Positions 49,662 to 58,815 of a DNA stretch of 64,000 bases are shown here, piece by piece. Below the pieces are notes generated by a model. It was not told the DNA's origin and did no database searches. It saw nothing but the letters and a program-made list of their open reading frames with translations. Position 1 is the stretch's first letter; the number at the start of each line of letters is the position of its first letter. This DNA is from Rhodococcus sp. P-2 (GTDB taxonomy: Bacteria; Actinomycetota; Actinomycetes; Mycobacteriales; Mycobacteriaceae), in contig NZ_CP066779.1 of the NCBI RefSeq assembly GCF_016598535.1, positions 5,826,053 through 5,890,052 of the forward strand, given 5' to 3'. The position numbers and the translations under genes were made by a program.

Positions 49662-49686
49662 AACCGTCAGTCGGGTGCTGACGGTT
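49662..49686 (+). terminator. Expression-platform hairpin after the SAM-IV aptamer
   Basis: AACCGTCAG (49662-49670) pairs with CTGACGGTT (49678-49686) around a seven-base loop, followed by TCTG. It lies between the aptamer and the ribosome binding site (AGGAG, 49727-49731). It is short of T residues, so it may be a weak intrinsic terminator or a spacer structure. Confidence 0.5.
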
Positions 49687-49740
49687 TCTGCGGTCGGCAC
49701 TGTGCGCTCCCGAGTAGTTCTCGAACAGGAGTATGCGCCG

Positions 49741-50979
49741 ATGACCTCCACCCCTTCTCGTCTTGCTCCGCTGCATCTCGCCGTAGCGCTGGACGGCGCC
49801 GGTTGGCACCCTGCAGCCTGGCGAGAGCCACACTCGCGTCCGAGTGAACTGTTCAGCGCGTCGTATTGGACCGACGTGGTGACGACCGCCGAGCGTGGTC
49901 TGCTCGATTTCGTCACCATCGAGGACAGTCTCTCGGTGCCGGCCAACCCACTCGAACCCGTCGACGACGCGGTTGATCGGGTACGTGCTCGGCTCGATGC
50001 GCATCTCGTGGCCGCCCGCCTGGCACCGATCACGAGCAACATCGGCTTGATCCCGACCATCACCACCATTCACACCGAGCCGTTCCACGTGTCCAAAGCC
50101 GTTGCCACGCTGGATTACACCTCGCGTGGTCGCGCCGGGTGGCAGGTGAAGGTGTCGGTGTCGGAACCCGAGGCAGCACAGTTCGGGCGTCGCGACATCC
50201 CGGCCCTCACCGATGCCGACCGTCAGTCGATCGTTTCCGGCGTCCTCCCGGACTTCGTGCGCGACCTGTTCGACGAAGCTGCGGAGGCAGCTGACGTCGT
50301 CCGGAGACTCTGGGACAGTTGGGAGGACGACGCCGAGATCCGCGATGTCGAACAGCGTCGATTCATCGACCGGGACAAGCTGCACTACATCGACTTCGAA
50401 GGAAAGTACCTCTCGGTTCGTGGACCGTCGGTGACTCCGCGCCCGCCGCAGGGCCATCCCGTCGTCACCGCATTGGCTCATCAGCGGGTCGCATACGACC
50501 TGGCGGCGCGGACGGCCGACCTGGTGTTCGTGACGCCGTTCGACGACGAGCAGGTCACGGCGATCCTGGGTGAAGTGCGGGCAGCCGAGGAACACGTGCA
50601 GCGCACCGGCGAAGCGCTTCGGGTCTTCACCGACATTGTCGTCTTCTTCGATACGACCGAAGAAACAGGGAAGGAACGACTCGCTCGCCTCGACGCGCAG
50701 GCCGGCGCCGAATACCGTTCGGACGCAATGACCTTCACCGGCTCCGCTGCTGAGTTGGCGGATCTCCTGCTCCGGTGGCAGCAGTTGGGAATCGGCGGCT
50801 TCCGGTTGCGGCCGGGTGTCGTCGTGGACGACCTCGACGCCATCGCCGGTGAGCTGGTGCCTGAATTGCAGCGGCGCAGCGCATTCCGTACCGAGTATCC
50901 GCAGACGAATCTTCGCGGACTACTTGGTCTACCCATCGACGTTCCCAACCGCTACGCCGCCGGTACTCCGGCCGCCTGA
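49741..50979 (+). CDS. LLM-class flavin-dependent monooxygenase (SnaA/NtaA type), riboswitch-controlled
   Basis: 412 residues from the ATG at 49741, nine bases after AGGAG. The bacterial luciferase-like barrel is recognised from LHLAVALDGAGWHPAAWRE, FVTIEDSLSVP, then VSKAVATLDYTSRGRAGWQVKVS, a standard LLM phrase, and VVRRLWDSWEDDAEIRD. Such enzymes use FMNH2 from a partner reductase to attack C-S, C-N or related bonds. Control by a SAM-IV riboswitch implies a role when SAM, and so sulfur amino acids, are low; the substrate is probably an organosulfur compound. A second LLM gene follows after 20 bases. Confidence 0.9.
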   Translation: MTSTPSRLAPLHLAVALDGAGWHPAAWREPHSRPSELFSASYWTDVVTTAERGLLDFVTIEDSLSVPANPLEPVDDAVDRVRARLDAHLVAARLAPITSNIGLIPTITTIHTEPFHVSKAVATLDYTSRGRAGWQVKVSVSEPEAAQFGRRDIPALTDADRQSIVSGVLPDFVRDLFDEAAEAADVVRRLWDSWEDDAEIRDVEQRRFIDRDKLHYIDFEGKYLSVRGPSVTPRPPQGHPVVTALAHQRVAYDLAARTADLVFVTPFDDEQVTAILGEVRAAEEHVQRTGEALRVFTDIVVFFDTTEETGKERLARLDAQAGAEYRSDAMTFTGSAAELADLLLRWQQLGIGGFRLRPGVVVDDLDAIAGELVPELQRRSAFRTEYPQTNLRGLLGLPIDVPNRYAAGTPAA

Positions 50980-50999
50980 CAGACGAGGAATACATTTTC

Positions 51000-52367
51000 A
51001 TGAGTTCTCAGAAGCGTAAGCAGGTCATCCTCGGCGCCTACCTCGGCGGCGTCAACCATCACACTGCATGGTGGGATCCGCAGGCGGGCAGCCAGATCGA
51101 GTTCGATTCTTTCGAGCACACCGCTCGAACCGCCGAGCGTGGGAAATTCGACTTCTTCTTCCTCGCCGAAGGTCTCGCCCTTCGTGAACGCGCGGGACAG
51201 ATATTCGATCAGGACATTATCGGTAGGCCGGACACCTTCACAGTCCTTGCATCGTTGGCGGCAGTAACCGAACACCTCGGCTTGGCCGGCACCATCAACG
51301 CCACGTTCAACGAGCCGTACGAACTGGCCCGCCAATTCGCGACGCTCGACCAGTTGTCCGGTGGCCGCGCCGCCTGGAACGTCGTCACCTCGTTCGACGC
51401 ATTCACCGGCCAGAACTTTCGCCGCGGCGGATACCTCGACCGCGCGCAACGATACGAGCGTGCGGAGGAGACCGTAGCGCTGGTGCGTGAACTGTGGGAT
51501 TCGTGGCGCAGTGACGATATCGTGGCCGACAAAGCATCAGGGCGCTTTCTCGCGCGACCGGATGCCGGTGAATTCGCTTTTCATGGATCACATTTCGACG
51601 TGAACGGCCGATTCACAGTGCCGCGAAGCCCGCAAGGGCGCCCGGTTATTCTGCAGGCCGGGGTGTCGCCGCAGGGGCGAGATTTTGCTGCTGGTAATGC
51701 CGACGCGATCTTCTCACCGTACGGTCAGTTGCCCGAGGCGGCCGACTTCTATCGCGATATCAAAGCACGTGCCGTCGCGGCCGGACGCGACCCGGGTGAC
51801 ATCAAGATCCTGCCGTCGGCGAGTTTTGTTCTCGGCACCTCGGAGGCAGATGCGATCGAGAAGTACCGCGATATTCGCGACCAGCAGGTCACCGGTCAGA
51901 CGGCCCTGGTGTTGCTCGAGCAGATCTGGAATCTCGATTTGTCGAAGTACGACCCCGAAGGGCCGCTACCCGATATCGCTCCGGACCCCGAAGCTCCGCC
52001 GATCATCCAGGGGCGCGCCTTTATTCACCAGGATCGTTTCGCGACCGTGGCAAAACTGCGCGCGGTCGCGGAGAGCAAGAAGTTGAATTTGCGCGAGGTG
52101 GTGATCGATCAGTTCGAGCGTGGACCGATCGTGGGTACACCGCAGCAGGTTGCCGCGAAAATCGATTCGTTTGTCGGCAACGACGGTTCGGACGGATTCA
52201 TCCTCGGCTCGCACCTCGTACCGACGGGACTCGACGAGTTCGTCGACGACGTGGTGCCGTTGCTGCAGGATCGAGGTGTTCTCCGCAGCGACTACGAAGG
52301 AACGACGTTGCGTGACAACCTCGGTCTGCCTATTCCGGTGCAGCGGGAGCATGTGACAGCACGCTGA
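51000..52367 (+). CDS. LLM-class flavin-dependent monooxygenase (NtaA/SnaA/DszA family)
   Basis: 455 residues, full length for the NtaA/SnaA/DszA group. It starts KQVILGAYLGGVNHHTAWWDPQAG, then FFLAEGLALRERAGQ, ATLDQLSGGRAAWNVVTS, RAEETVALVRELWDSW and VPRSPQGRPVILQAGVSPQGR, which are the FMN and substrate-loop motifs of this group. Known relatives act on nitrilotriacetate, pristinamycin intermediates and dibenzothiophene sulfone; Bacillus relatives function in recycling S-alkylated cysteines. With its upstream paralogue it forms a two-gene unit under the SAM riboswitch and ends at a strong terminator. Confidence 0.93.
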   Translation: MSSQKRKQVILGAYLGGVNHHTAWWDPQAGSQIEFDSFEHTARTAERGKFDFFFLAEGLALRERAGQIFDQDIIGRPDTFTVLASLAAVTEHLGLAGTINATFNEPYELARQFATLDQLSGGRAAWNVVTSFDAFTGQNFRRGGYLDRAQRYERAEETVALVRELWDSWRSDDIVADKASGRFLARPDAGEFAFHGSHFDVNGRFTVPRSPQGRPVILQAGVSPQGRDFAAGNADAIFSPYGQLPEAADFYRDIKARAVAAGRDPGDIKILPSASFVLGTSEADAIEKYRDIRDQQVTGQTALVLLEQIWNLDLSKYDPEGPLPDIAPDPEAPPIIQGRAFIHQDRFATVAKLRAVAESKKLNLREVVIDQFERGPIVGTPQQVAAKIDSFVGNDGSDGFILGSHLVPTGLDEFVDDVVPLLQDRGVLRSDYEGTTLRDNLGLPIPVQREHVTAR

Positions 52368-52379
52368 TCGACCGCAGTG

Positions 52380-52413
52380 GCGAGGGCCCAGCCGAAATCG
52401 GCTGGGCCCTCGC
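52380..52413. terminator. Strong bidirectional terminator
   Basis: A 16-bp perfect stem (GCGAGGGCCCAGCCGA and its complement) with a two-base AA tip, followed by TTCGTCT on the plus strand, between two convergent genes. Confidence 0.88.
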
Positions 52414-52418
52414 TTCGT

Positions 52419-53945
52419 CTAGGCTTCCCAGGGAGCAGGGATGGGGTAGTAGCTCTCCAGGAACTCCGTGATCTTGCGCGTGCGAAGTTCCAGATCGATC
52501 TCCGGAGCGCTGCCGTCGTTGAGGCAGAAGAAGTCCATGGAGCGCTTGGCGAGCAGCGAATCCATGTCGCGCAAACCGGCCTTGACCGTCGTGTCGACGT
52601 ATTTGACGGCTGCGGACTTCTGCACCACCGACCGTCCACTCATCAGTGTGTAGTAGTGATACAGCGAATTGGTCACCGAGATATTGGAACTCGCGCGGAA
52701 GGTGCTTGCTGCAGTTGCCGCGAAGTCTTCGGCGAACTCGCGTTCCATCTCGGCCATCACACTCTTGCGCAGTGGCGTCGCTGCATGCTCGAGATGCCTG
52801 GTGGTCATCAGACCGAAGCGGTCCTGCAGCAGTCGGCGGTTGACGCGGGCGGCATTCTCGAACCCGCTGCGGTCGTTGTCGTTGTGGCCCAAACCGATTC
52901 TGGTGTCGGCCTCGATGAACATGCTGATCCCGCCGGGGGAGAAGAACATGTCCGGGCCGACGGGGCGACCGAAGAACATGTCGTCATTGGAGTAGAGGAA
53001 GTGTTCTGCCAGACCCGGAATATGGTGCAGCTGGCACTCGACAGCTTGAGAATTATGAGTGGGCAAGACACTTGGATCGGCGAAGAACTTTTCGCTGGGC
53101 ATGAACGTGACTCGCGGATCGTCGGCAAGCCAGTCCGGACGATCGGAATCGGTTGCGACGAAGATCCGTCGGATCCACGGCGCGTACATGTGGATGGACC
53201 GTAGCGCGTACTTGAGCTCGTCGATCTGACGGAAACGCGCCTCTGATTCGTCCCCCTCACCGACGATGTAGTTCTGCATCCGCTTGGCGCGCTGAGCCTG
53301 AAACTCTTTGGAAGAGCCGTCGACCCAGGAAAAGACAAGGTCGATATCGAAGCTGATATCGGAGGCATGATCGGCGAACATGTTCTCGATAGTCGGCCAG
53401 ATCCGGCCGAATCGCTCGACGGTTCCTCGGACAGCTTCTTCGGGGAGGACGGTTCGTCGTGTCAGTGAGTTCTCGACGGGTAGGACGATTTCTTCGTCGG
53501 AAATCGACCACAATTCGATTTGAACGCCGATGTTCGCGCCGTAGTTCATCCCGCTTGCGACGTGAACCCTCGGACGGAACAAGCGGAAGATCCGTGACTT
53601 GTTGGTTTTCGACAGGGCACCGTCCGCGACCAGGAGCGCTGGGCTCTTCTTCGCGTCGACAGTTTTGGAATAGAAGGGTGCGTTGGCGCATCCCTCGACA
53701 AGTGCCTGCCGCAGGTTCTTGCGTTCGGTCCAGCTGACCGCGATGACCGGGCGCTCGTCGTTCCCGCGCACGAGTAGATACTCGATTCCTGCGGCGTCGA
53801 GGATGTCGCGGATGAAGAGCAGATCTTCGACCATCGCTTCGAGCGGCGTGGTGGTCGTGATCGCGAGGGCAAAACGATTCTTGAATCGGACAGTCTCGGG
53901 TAGTTCACCCATCCGTGCGCGTGACGCGGCCGACGCCGGTTCCAC
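52419..53945 (-). CDS. Stealth family sugar-phosphate transferase
   Basis: 508 residues from a GTG at 53945. The four Stealth conserved regions are visible: CR1 IDLVFSWVDGSS (about 202), CR2 RQIDELKYALRSIHMYAPWIRRIFVATD, CR3 HNSQAVECQLHHIPGLAEHFLYSNDDMFFG, and CR4 near FFCLNDGSAP. Relatives transfer hexose-1-phosphates in capsule or wall polysaccharide synthesis, and include human GlcNAc-1-phosphotransferase. The frame stays open upstream of the GTG, with GGAAGG followed six bases later by ATT near 54008, so a non-standard start giving about 20 more residues is conceivable. An internal ATG at 53912 is the short alternative. Confidence 0.9.
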   Translation of the reverse strand: MEPASAASRARMGELPETVRFKNRFALAITTTTPLEAMVEDLLFIRDILDAAGIEYLLVRGNDERPVIAVSWTERKNLRQALVEGCANAPFYSKTVDAKKSPALLVADGALSKTNKSRIFRLFRPRVHVASGMNYGANIGVQIELWSISDEEIVLPVENSLTRRTVLPEEAVRGTVERFGRIWPTIENMFADHASDISFDIDLVFSWVDGSSKEFQAQRAKRMQNYIVGEGDESEARFRQIDELKYALRSIHMYAPWIRRIFVATDSDRPDWLADDPRVTFMPSEKFFADPSVLPTHNSQAVECQLHHIPGLAEHFLYSNDDMFFGRPVGPDMFFSPGGISMFIEADTRIGLGHNDNDRSGFENAARVNRRLLQDRFGLMTTRHLEHAATPLRKSVMAEMEREFAEDFAATAASTFRASSNISVTNSLYHYYTLMSGRSVVQKSAAVKYVDTTVKAGLRDMDSLLAKRSMDFFCLNDGSAPEIDLELRTRKITEFLESYYPIPAPWEA

Positions 53946-54192
53946 GGGATTGGGGCTGTCCTGCTCCGGGGGTACGAAGTAGATGTCGTGCGGAGCGGGA
54001 GATTCTGTAATGGGATGCCTTCCGATTCTGATCCAGCTGTGTATCTGTCGCCCCCGACGCTGCGAGAGCGTGGTGGCGACGAGCTCAGTCTATGCCGTCG
54101 GCGCCGAAAGTCGGACATGAGTGACGGGGATGGGTAGCGCGGGGCGAGTCGGGTACCCCGAGGACCGAAACGAGAGTGAAGGAGGAGTTCCC

Positions 54193-54426
54193 ATGCGTGT
54201 GAAAGCGATGGTCGGAACGGGGGCGATGGCGGTTGCGCTGGCTGCCGGCCCAGTTGCGACAGCGTCTGCGGAGCGAACCGAGGCAGCGGGGTCGGAGGGT
54301 TCACCGGAGATGCTGACCTGCGAGGTGGTCTTCGATGCACTCGAAGACATGAGCCCTGAATGGACGGAAGAGGGGATCGATCAGGTCGAAGATTGGTGTG
54401 AGGCGATCACCGGCGAAGAAGACTGA
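54193..54426 (+). CDS. Small secreted protein
   Basis: 77 residues, function unknown. An excellent ribosome binding site (AAGGAGGAG, about 54178-54186) precedes the ATG at 54193. The product has a signal peptide (MRVKAMVGTGAMAVALAAG, cleavage near ASA), then an acidic mature part of about 48 residues with two cysteines (LTCEVVFDAL and DWCEAITG) that may form one disulfide. It ends four bases before the convergent SnoaL-like gene. Small acidic Cys-paired exported proteins are common in Rhodococcus but have no general function. Confidence 0.75.
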   Translation: MRVKAMVGTGAMAVALAAGPVATASAERTEAAGSEGSPEMLTCEVVFDALEDMSPEWTEEGIDQVEDWCEAITGEED

Positions 54427-54429
54427 GCG

Positions 54430-54855
54430 TCAGCCGCGCGAGATCACTCGTCGCGACAGTCGCCACCGCCCGTCTTCGAGTTCGAACTCGTCGGCGTAAC
54501 TCCCGACGCCACTGAGCTTGGGAATTGTGGTCGTGTCGACGTAGAACGTCCACACCGCATCCACGCGGGCTGTAGTTTCCGAGGTCACGTCCACGGCGAT
54601 CGCCGTGGTGACGTGGCGTGTGAATGTGCCCGGGCCTTGTATCCCGGCCGCCCGGCGCTCGCGTACTCCAGCAGCAATTTCTTCACGGCCACGTCGTACC
54701 TGTGCGGGGATACTGCGATCGGGATTAGCGGGCATGTTCCATTCGGCCTCGCGGGTGAACTGCTCCACGTAAGCCTCGACCGAGCCGGTATCGGCAAGAT
54801 GCGCGATCCGAGCGAGCGTTGAACGAATCTGTTCGGCAGGGCCCTCGGGTTGCAT
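54430..54855 (-). CDS. SnoaL-like (NTF2-fold) protein
   Basis: 141 residues from the ATG at 54853-54855, with GGAGGA upstream. The NTF2-like cone fold is recognised from EQIRSTLARIAHLADTGSVEAYVEQFTREAEWNMP, then TFTRHVTTAIAVDV and DEFELEDGRWRLSRRVI. This superfamily covers small-molecule isomerases, dehydratases and non-enzymatic binding proteins; key residues do not point to one reaction. It appears to be a single gene between two convergent or divergent neighbours. Confidence 0.82.
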   Translation of the reverse strand: MQPEGPAEQIRSTLARIAHLADTGSVEAYVEQFTREAEWNMPANPDRSIPAQVRRGREEIAAGVRERRAAGIQGPGTFTRHVTTAIAVDVTSETTARVDAVWTFYVDTTTIPKLSGVGSYADEFELEDGRWRLSRRVISRG

Positions 54856-55089
54856 GCTGTCCTCCGTAGACGTGGGTGCGGCAGGTCGCACGCTACAGCT
54901 CATGACGACAACGACGACGGCCTCGTCCCAGTGAGCGGCAATATTCTCCGACGAGGGAGCGGCGAACTTTGAGATCACCTCGAGTTCAACCGTATTCGAG
55001 GCCGCAGCGTCAATGATTGAGTGTTCACAGTAGGCAGCGCCATGACGACTGCCGTGCCCGCAGGCTTGACCGACTCACAGGAGATCGCC

Positions 55090-56064
55090 ATGTCCGTCAC
55101 CGAACTCGAACGCGTTATCCAGACCCCGGAGCAGATCTACGCTGCCGGCGGAATCACCGTCCACAAAGTGGGCGAGCTGATCGGCGCCCGTATCGACGGC
55201 GTCCATCTCTCCGGGGACTTGTCCGAAGAGACCGCCTACGCGATCAACTATGCGCTGGCAGCGCACAAGGTTGTGTTCTTCCAAGGGCAGCAGCATCTCG
55301 ACGACACGTCGCAGTACGAATTCGCCGGAACCCTCGGCACGCAGACCACCCCGCACCCGACGGTGAAGTCCAGGGGCGACAAGCTGTTGGTGCTCGACCG
55401 CGCCGCCAACAGTTGGCATACGGACGTGACGTTCGTCGACCGCATCCCGAAAGCCTCGATTCTGCGAGCGACGACCATTCCCGAGTACGGCGGAGCGACC
55501 ACGTGGGCGTCCACCACCGCTGCATACGACCAACTGCCGCCTTCACTGAAAGTCTTCGTCGAGAATCTGCGGGCCGTTCACACCAATGCCTACGACTACG
55601 CCGAGGTCGCCAACCAGGCGAACCCGGTAGACCCGGAGCGCCTGGCCTACTACGCCGAGTTCACCCGAGAAATCTACGAGACCGAACACCCGGTGGTGCG
55701 GATCCACCCGGCGACGGGGGAGAAGACCCTCCTGCTTGGTCACTTCTTCAAGGAGTTCGTCGGGCTCAAGCCGTCCGAGTCGGTCGCTCTCTACCAGATC
55801 CTCCAGGCGCGAATCATCAAGTTGGAAAACACTGTTCGATGGAACTGGACGGCCGGCGACCTGGCGATCTGGGACAACCAGGCGACTCAGCACTACGGGA
55901 TCGCCGACTACGGGACTCAGGCCCGCAGTGTGCACCGAGTGACATTGGCCGGCGACGTCCCCGTCGACGTCCACGGCGAGCAGAGTCGAATCCTCCAGGG
56001 CGATGCCGCGGAGTATTCGATCATCGCGGACATCGATCGGCTTCCTGGCTTCGCCGCGAACTGA
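55090..56064 (+). CDS. Fe(II)/2-oxoglutarate-dependent dioxygenase, TauD/AtsK family
   Basis: 324 residues from the ATG at 55090 ([18 protein letters not shown]), chosen because AGGAG lies at 55079-55083; ATGs at 55021-55042 would add up to 23 residues. The iron triad is visible: His and Asp in NSWHTDVTF and the distal His in [12 protein letters not shown], with the 2-oxoglutarate Arg close by. [11 protein letters not shown] and [12 protein letters not shown] are typical of the taurine/alkylsulfate group. It would release sulfite or sulfate from organosulfonates or sulfate esters. It ends exactly where the convergent gene ends. Confidence 0.92.
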   Translation: MSVTELERVIQTPEQIYAAGGITVHKVGELIGARIDGVHLSGDLSEETAYAINYALAAHKVVFFQGQQHLDDTSQYEFAGTLGTQTTPHPTVKSRGDKLLVLDRAANSWHTDVTFVDRIPKASILRATTIPEYGGATTWASTTAAYDQLPPSLKVFVENLRAVHTNAYDYAEVANQANPVDPERLAYYAEFTREIYETEHPVVRIHPATGEKTLLLGHFFKEFVGLKPSESVALYQILQARIIKLENTVRWNWTAGDLAIWDNQATQHYGIADYGTQARSVHRVTLAGDVPVDVHGEQSRILQGDAAEYSIIADIDRLPGFAAN

Positions 56065-56907
56065 TCAGTCGTGCTGCGGGTGATCCGGCGGGAACATCTG
56101 TCCCCATGAGTGACTGCACGCTCGGCACGTCCATTCGGGGGTGTCCGGTCCCACGACGCAGCCTGTTCCGGCGAGCCACGGTAGGTGATCGAACGGATGG
56201 ACCGGCATCCCCGGGGCACACTGAGCGGTTCTGTGTGCACCGCACTGCGGGCACAGTGGATTCTTCGACAGCATGTAGTCGATGAAGTTGGTGTGCCCGG
56301 AAGTGGCCATCCTTCCGGTGCATTTGCGGCACAGGGCGGCTGGGTAGTCGTCCCCAGGTTCGGCCTGCCTGAAGATCCGTGATGCGGAATGAAAGTGAAG
56401 GCGATCGCCGCTGTTGAACTTTCGCAACGGCATCGGTGCGCTGCAACCTGTGCAGTTTCCCCGCTCGCGCATCAACGTTCGGGCGTGGGCAGCCGTGGAC
56501 GTCGGATCCAGTGTGTCGATGTCGCCGAAGTAGGGCACTTCGTATGACTGGACGGCCGCGAGAATCCGGTCGGCCAGTGCGTCGTCGACCGGCCCTGGAT
56601 CCGTGGGAAAAGTGATGGACCATCGTTGTTCGAGTTCGGGAACGACGGGTAAAGAGCGGAGCGCGCTCACTTCTTCGTCGACTTCCATCCGCGACGTGCC
56701 GTCGAACGGCGCAGCCACGGTCTCGATGCAGAGCACCGTGCGAGGAGTGGTGTCGAGAACAGTGATCACCAGGTCACCGATGGCCATCATTCCGTGCATG
56801 ATCCAGGGATCCACACGCGCTCTGGGTTCGAGAAACGCGACTACGGCATCGATCCATGGCGTGCCGAGTGCGATGAATACGTGTTGACCGGGGCTCCGCG
56901 TGATCAT
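56065..56907 (-). CDS. Hypothetical protein with C-terminal zinc ribbons
   Basis: 280 residues from the ATG at 56905-56907 (MITRSPGQHVFIALG). I do not recognise the family. The N-terminal half is mixed alpha/beta (GTPWIDAVVAFLEPRARVDPW). The C-terminal half has four CxxC pairs: NCTGCSAP, LCRKCTGR, LCPQCGAH and WTCRACSH, enough for two zinc ribbons. Zinc-ribbon tails of this kind usually bind nucleic acid or protein. It lies downstream of the racemase fusion on the same strand after 31 bases, so the two may be cotranscribed. Confidence 0.7.
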   Translation of the reverse strand: MITRSPGQHVFIALGTPWIDAVVAFLEPRARVDPWIMHGMMAIGDLVITVLDTTPRTVLCIETVAAPFDGTSRMEVDEEVSALRSLPVVPELEQRWSITFPTDPGPVDDALADRILAAVQSYEVPYFGDIDTLDPTSTAAHARTLMRERGNCTGCSAPMPLRKFNSGDRLHFHSASRIFRQAEPGDDYPAALCRKCTGRMATSGHTNFIDYMLSKNPLCPQCGAHRTAQCAPGMPVHPFDHLPWLAGTGCVVGPDTPEWTCRACSHSWGQMFPPDHPQHD

Positions 56908-56938
56908 CGGACGATTCTCGCAAGGGCTGCCGACAACG

Positions 56939-58732
56939 TCAGGCTTTGACCACCTTGCGCCCCAGCAGCGATGCAACCAATCCGTCGACGAAGGTCGCCT
57001 GACGGCCGAGAGGATCGGAAGCCGCCGCTGCGACGCTTCCGATCGACATCGATCTCGTCAGGCCGGTCTCGCTGATGAATTCGGCGGCCAGGTGCGCTTC
57101 TCGGAATGTGAGGCCGCCCAGATGCGTCGTGTCGTCGACGCCGAGAACACGCCCGTCGATGATGTCCATGTCGAAGTGGACGTGGACACCGTTCACACCC
57201 TGGCCCGCCGCGGCGAGGACACGAGGCATCAAGGCCGCCATGCCATGACGATCGATCTCGTCGATCGTCACCAGCAACACCCCGTACTCGTCGAGTGCGC
57301 GCTTGTGATCGACCGTGGCGTTCTTGACCCCCACCAAGACGGTGTTCTCCAAACTGGGGCCGTGCAGATCCGCCGCGGACGACAGCAATTGCTCGATATC
57401 GCCGTGGGAGGCGAAAATGATTGCACCCAAATCGGTTCCGGGTTCGGTGGCGATCGGAATTCTGGTGTTCTGCCAGGCCTCGGAAGTGAGCCACAGCGGC
57501 AACGTCGTGAGATCCGCGGCAGCGTTCTCGGCTTGGATGCAGTTGAATCCGATTCCGGACATGTCTTCGCGTAGACCGTGATCGAGGAGATGGCGTGCCA
57601 GGCCGGCAGTTTCGAGGTCGATCAATTCGACTGTTGCATTGGCGTCGATCGGTTCGGTGCCCAGGACATAACGCTTTTCGACGTAGGGCGACGTCATCGC
57701 CATCAAGAGCGCGCCGTAATCGATCGTGAAGTCGACCGTGCCACCCAGTCGGTATTCGTCACCTGTTTCTCCGGCGTCGACGAGGAGGTGATCGCTGCTG
57801 GCACTGATCACCTTCAGACGCGGATCGATCGGGGTCAAGCCTTCCGGCGAGATGTCTTCGCGGCCGATGGACAAGATCAGGCGTCGGCTCGGCTTGTCCT
57901 CGTTGTCGAAGACGGGGCGTCGGCCGAACGCATCTTCGCCTGAGACTCCATACGGCCGCGACGGCTTGACCTTCGCCTCGATGATGTCCGCGGTGAGAGT
58001 GAAGGCATCGTTGTTCAGCAGTTCGTACAGTCCTGGGGGAGTAGGTGATTCGGCCAGTACGATGCTGGCGCCCAAACGCAGATGGTTGATCCCCTCGGGC
58101 ATCGTGCCCGTCTCGAGTAGTGGCAGTGAGAACGTATTGCCGCCGGAAACGATCGGCAGTTCGATCGAGAACCGCTTCGTGATTTCGTCGGCTAGGTAGA
58201 CCAGATTCGACAGGTTGTCGACGGTCGGTTGGATGCCACCGACGCACGCGAGGTTCGCGCCGATTCCGATCAGTCTGATGCCCTCGATGGGAAGGATTTC
58301 AGCGACTACGTCCAACGCCTCCGCCGGCAGGATTCCTTCGCGGAGATCTCCGAGGTCGATCATCAGCACGATGTCGTGGACGACTCCTCGCGTTTGTGCT
58401 GCTCTGCCCAGAGCAGCAATCGTCGTCAACTCGGAGTTGAGGCTGATGTCCGCGTAGCGGATCGTGTCGTCGATCTCGTTGAGCGACGGTGCGCGGATCA
58501 GCATCAGGGGAACGGTGATGCCGTCGCGGCGAATGCGGGCCAGGTTGTCCAGGCGGGAGTCGGCGATCTGCGTGACGCCGCCGCGGACCATTGCTCGTGC
58601 CACTTTGGGGGAGCCGCACGTAGATTTGCTGACACCGGCCACCGATATACCGTGAGCGCTGGACGCCTCGACGAGGACGCGCGCATTCTGTTCGATACGA
58701 CGCAGGTCGACGGTGATGGTCGGGCCGGTCAT
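56939..58732 (-). CDS. PLP-dependent amino-acid racemase fused to a half-arginase domain
   Basis: 597 residues, with GGGAG upstream of the ATG. The N-terminal part (about 1-375) is an alanine-racemase-like PLP barrel of the ornithine racemase/YhfX type; the Schiff-base Lys is probably K36 in GVSKSTCGSP. The C-terminal part (about 460-595) reads like the second half of an arginase/agmatinase: NTVLVGVKNATVDHKRALDEYGV, HFDMDIID (521-526, two metal Asp) and GGLTFREAHL. The first half of arginase, with GGDHS and DAHxD metal ligands, is absent, so hydrolase activity is doubtful. It is divergent from an amino-acid permease. Ornithine or a related amino acid is the likely substrate. Confidence 0.8.
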   Translation of the reverse strand: MTGPTITVDLRRIEQNARVLVEASSAHGISVAGVSKSTCGSPKVARAMVRGGVTQIADSRLDNLARIRRDGITVPLMLIRAPSLNEIDDTIRYADISLNSELTTIAALGRAAQTRGVVHDIVLMIDLGDLREGILPAEALDVVAEILPIEGIRLIGIGANLACVGGIQPTVDNLSNLVYLADEITKRFSIELPIVSGGNTFSLPLLETGTMPEGINHLRLGASIVLAESPTPPGLYELLNNDAFTLTADIIEAKVKPSRPYGVSGEDAFGRRPVFDNEDKPSRRLILSIGREDISPEGLTPIDPRLKVISASSDHLLVDAGETGDEYRLGGTVDFTIDYGALLMAMTSPYVEKRYVLGTEPIDANATVELIDLETAGLARHLLDHGLREDMSGIGFNCIQAENAAADLTTLPLWLTSEAWQNTRIPIATEPGTDLGAIIFASHGDIEQLLSSAADLHGPSLENTVLVGVKNATVDHKRALDEYGVLLVTIDEIDRHGMAALMPRVLAAAGQGVNGVHVHFDMDIIDGRVLGVDDTTHLGGLTFREAHLAAEFISETGLTRSMSIGSVAAAASDPLGRQATFVDGLVASLLGRKVVKA

Positions 58733-58815
58733 GATCTCCCCGTTTTCTCCGAAGGCGGTTCACGGTCCGGGCATTCCAGACCGGACGGTTGGCGTGAGCT
58801 GGACAACTTTGCTCC

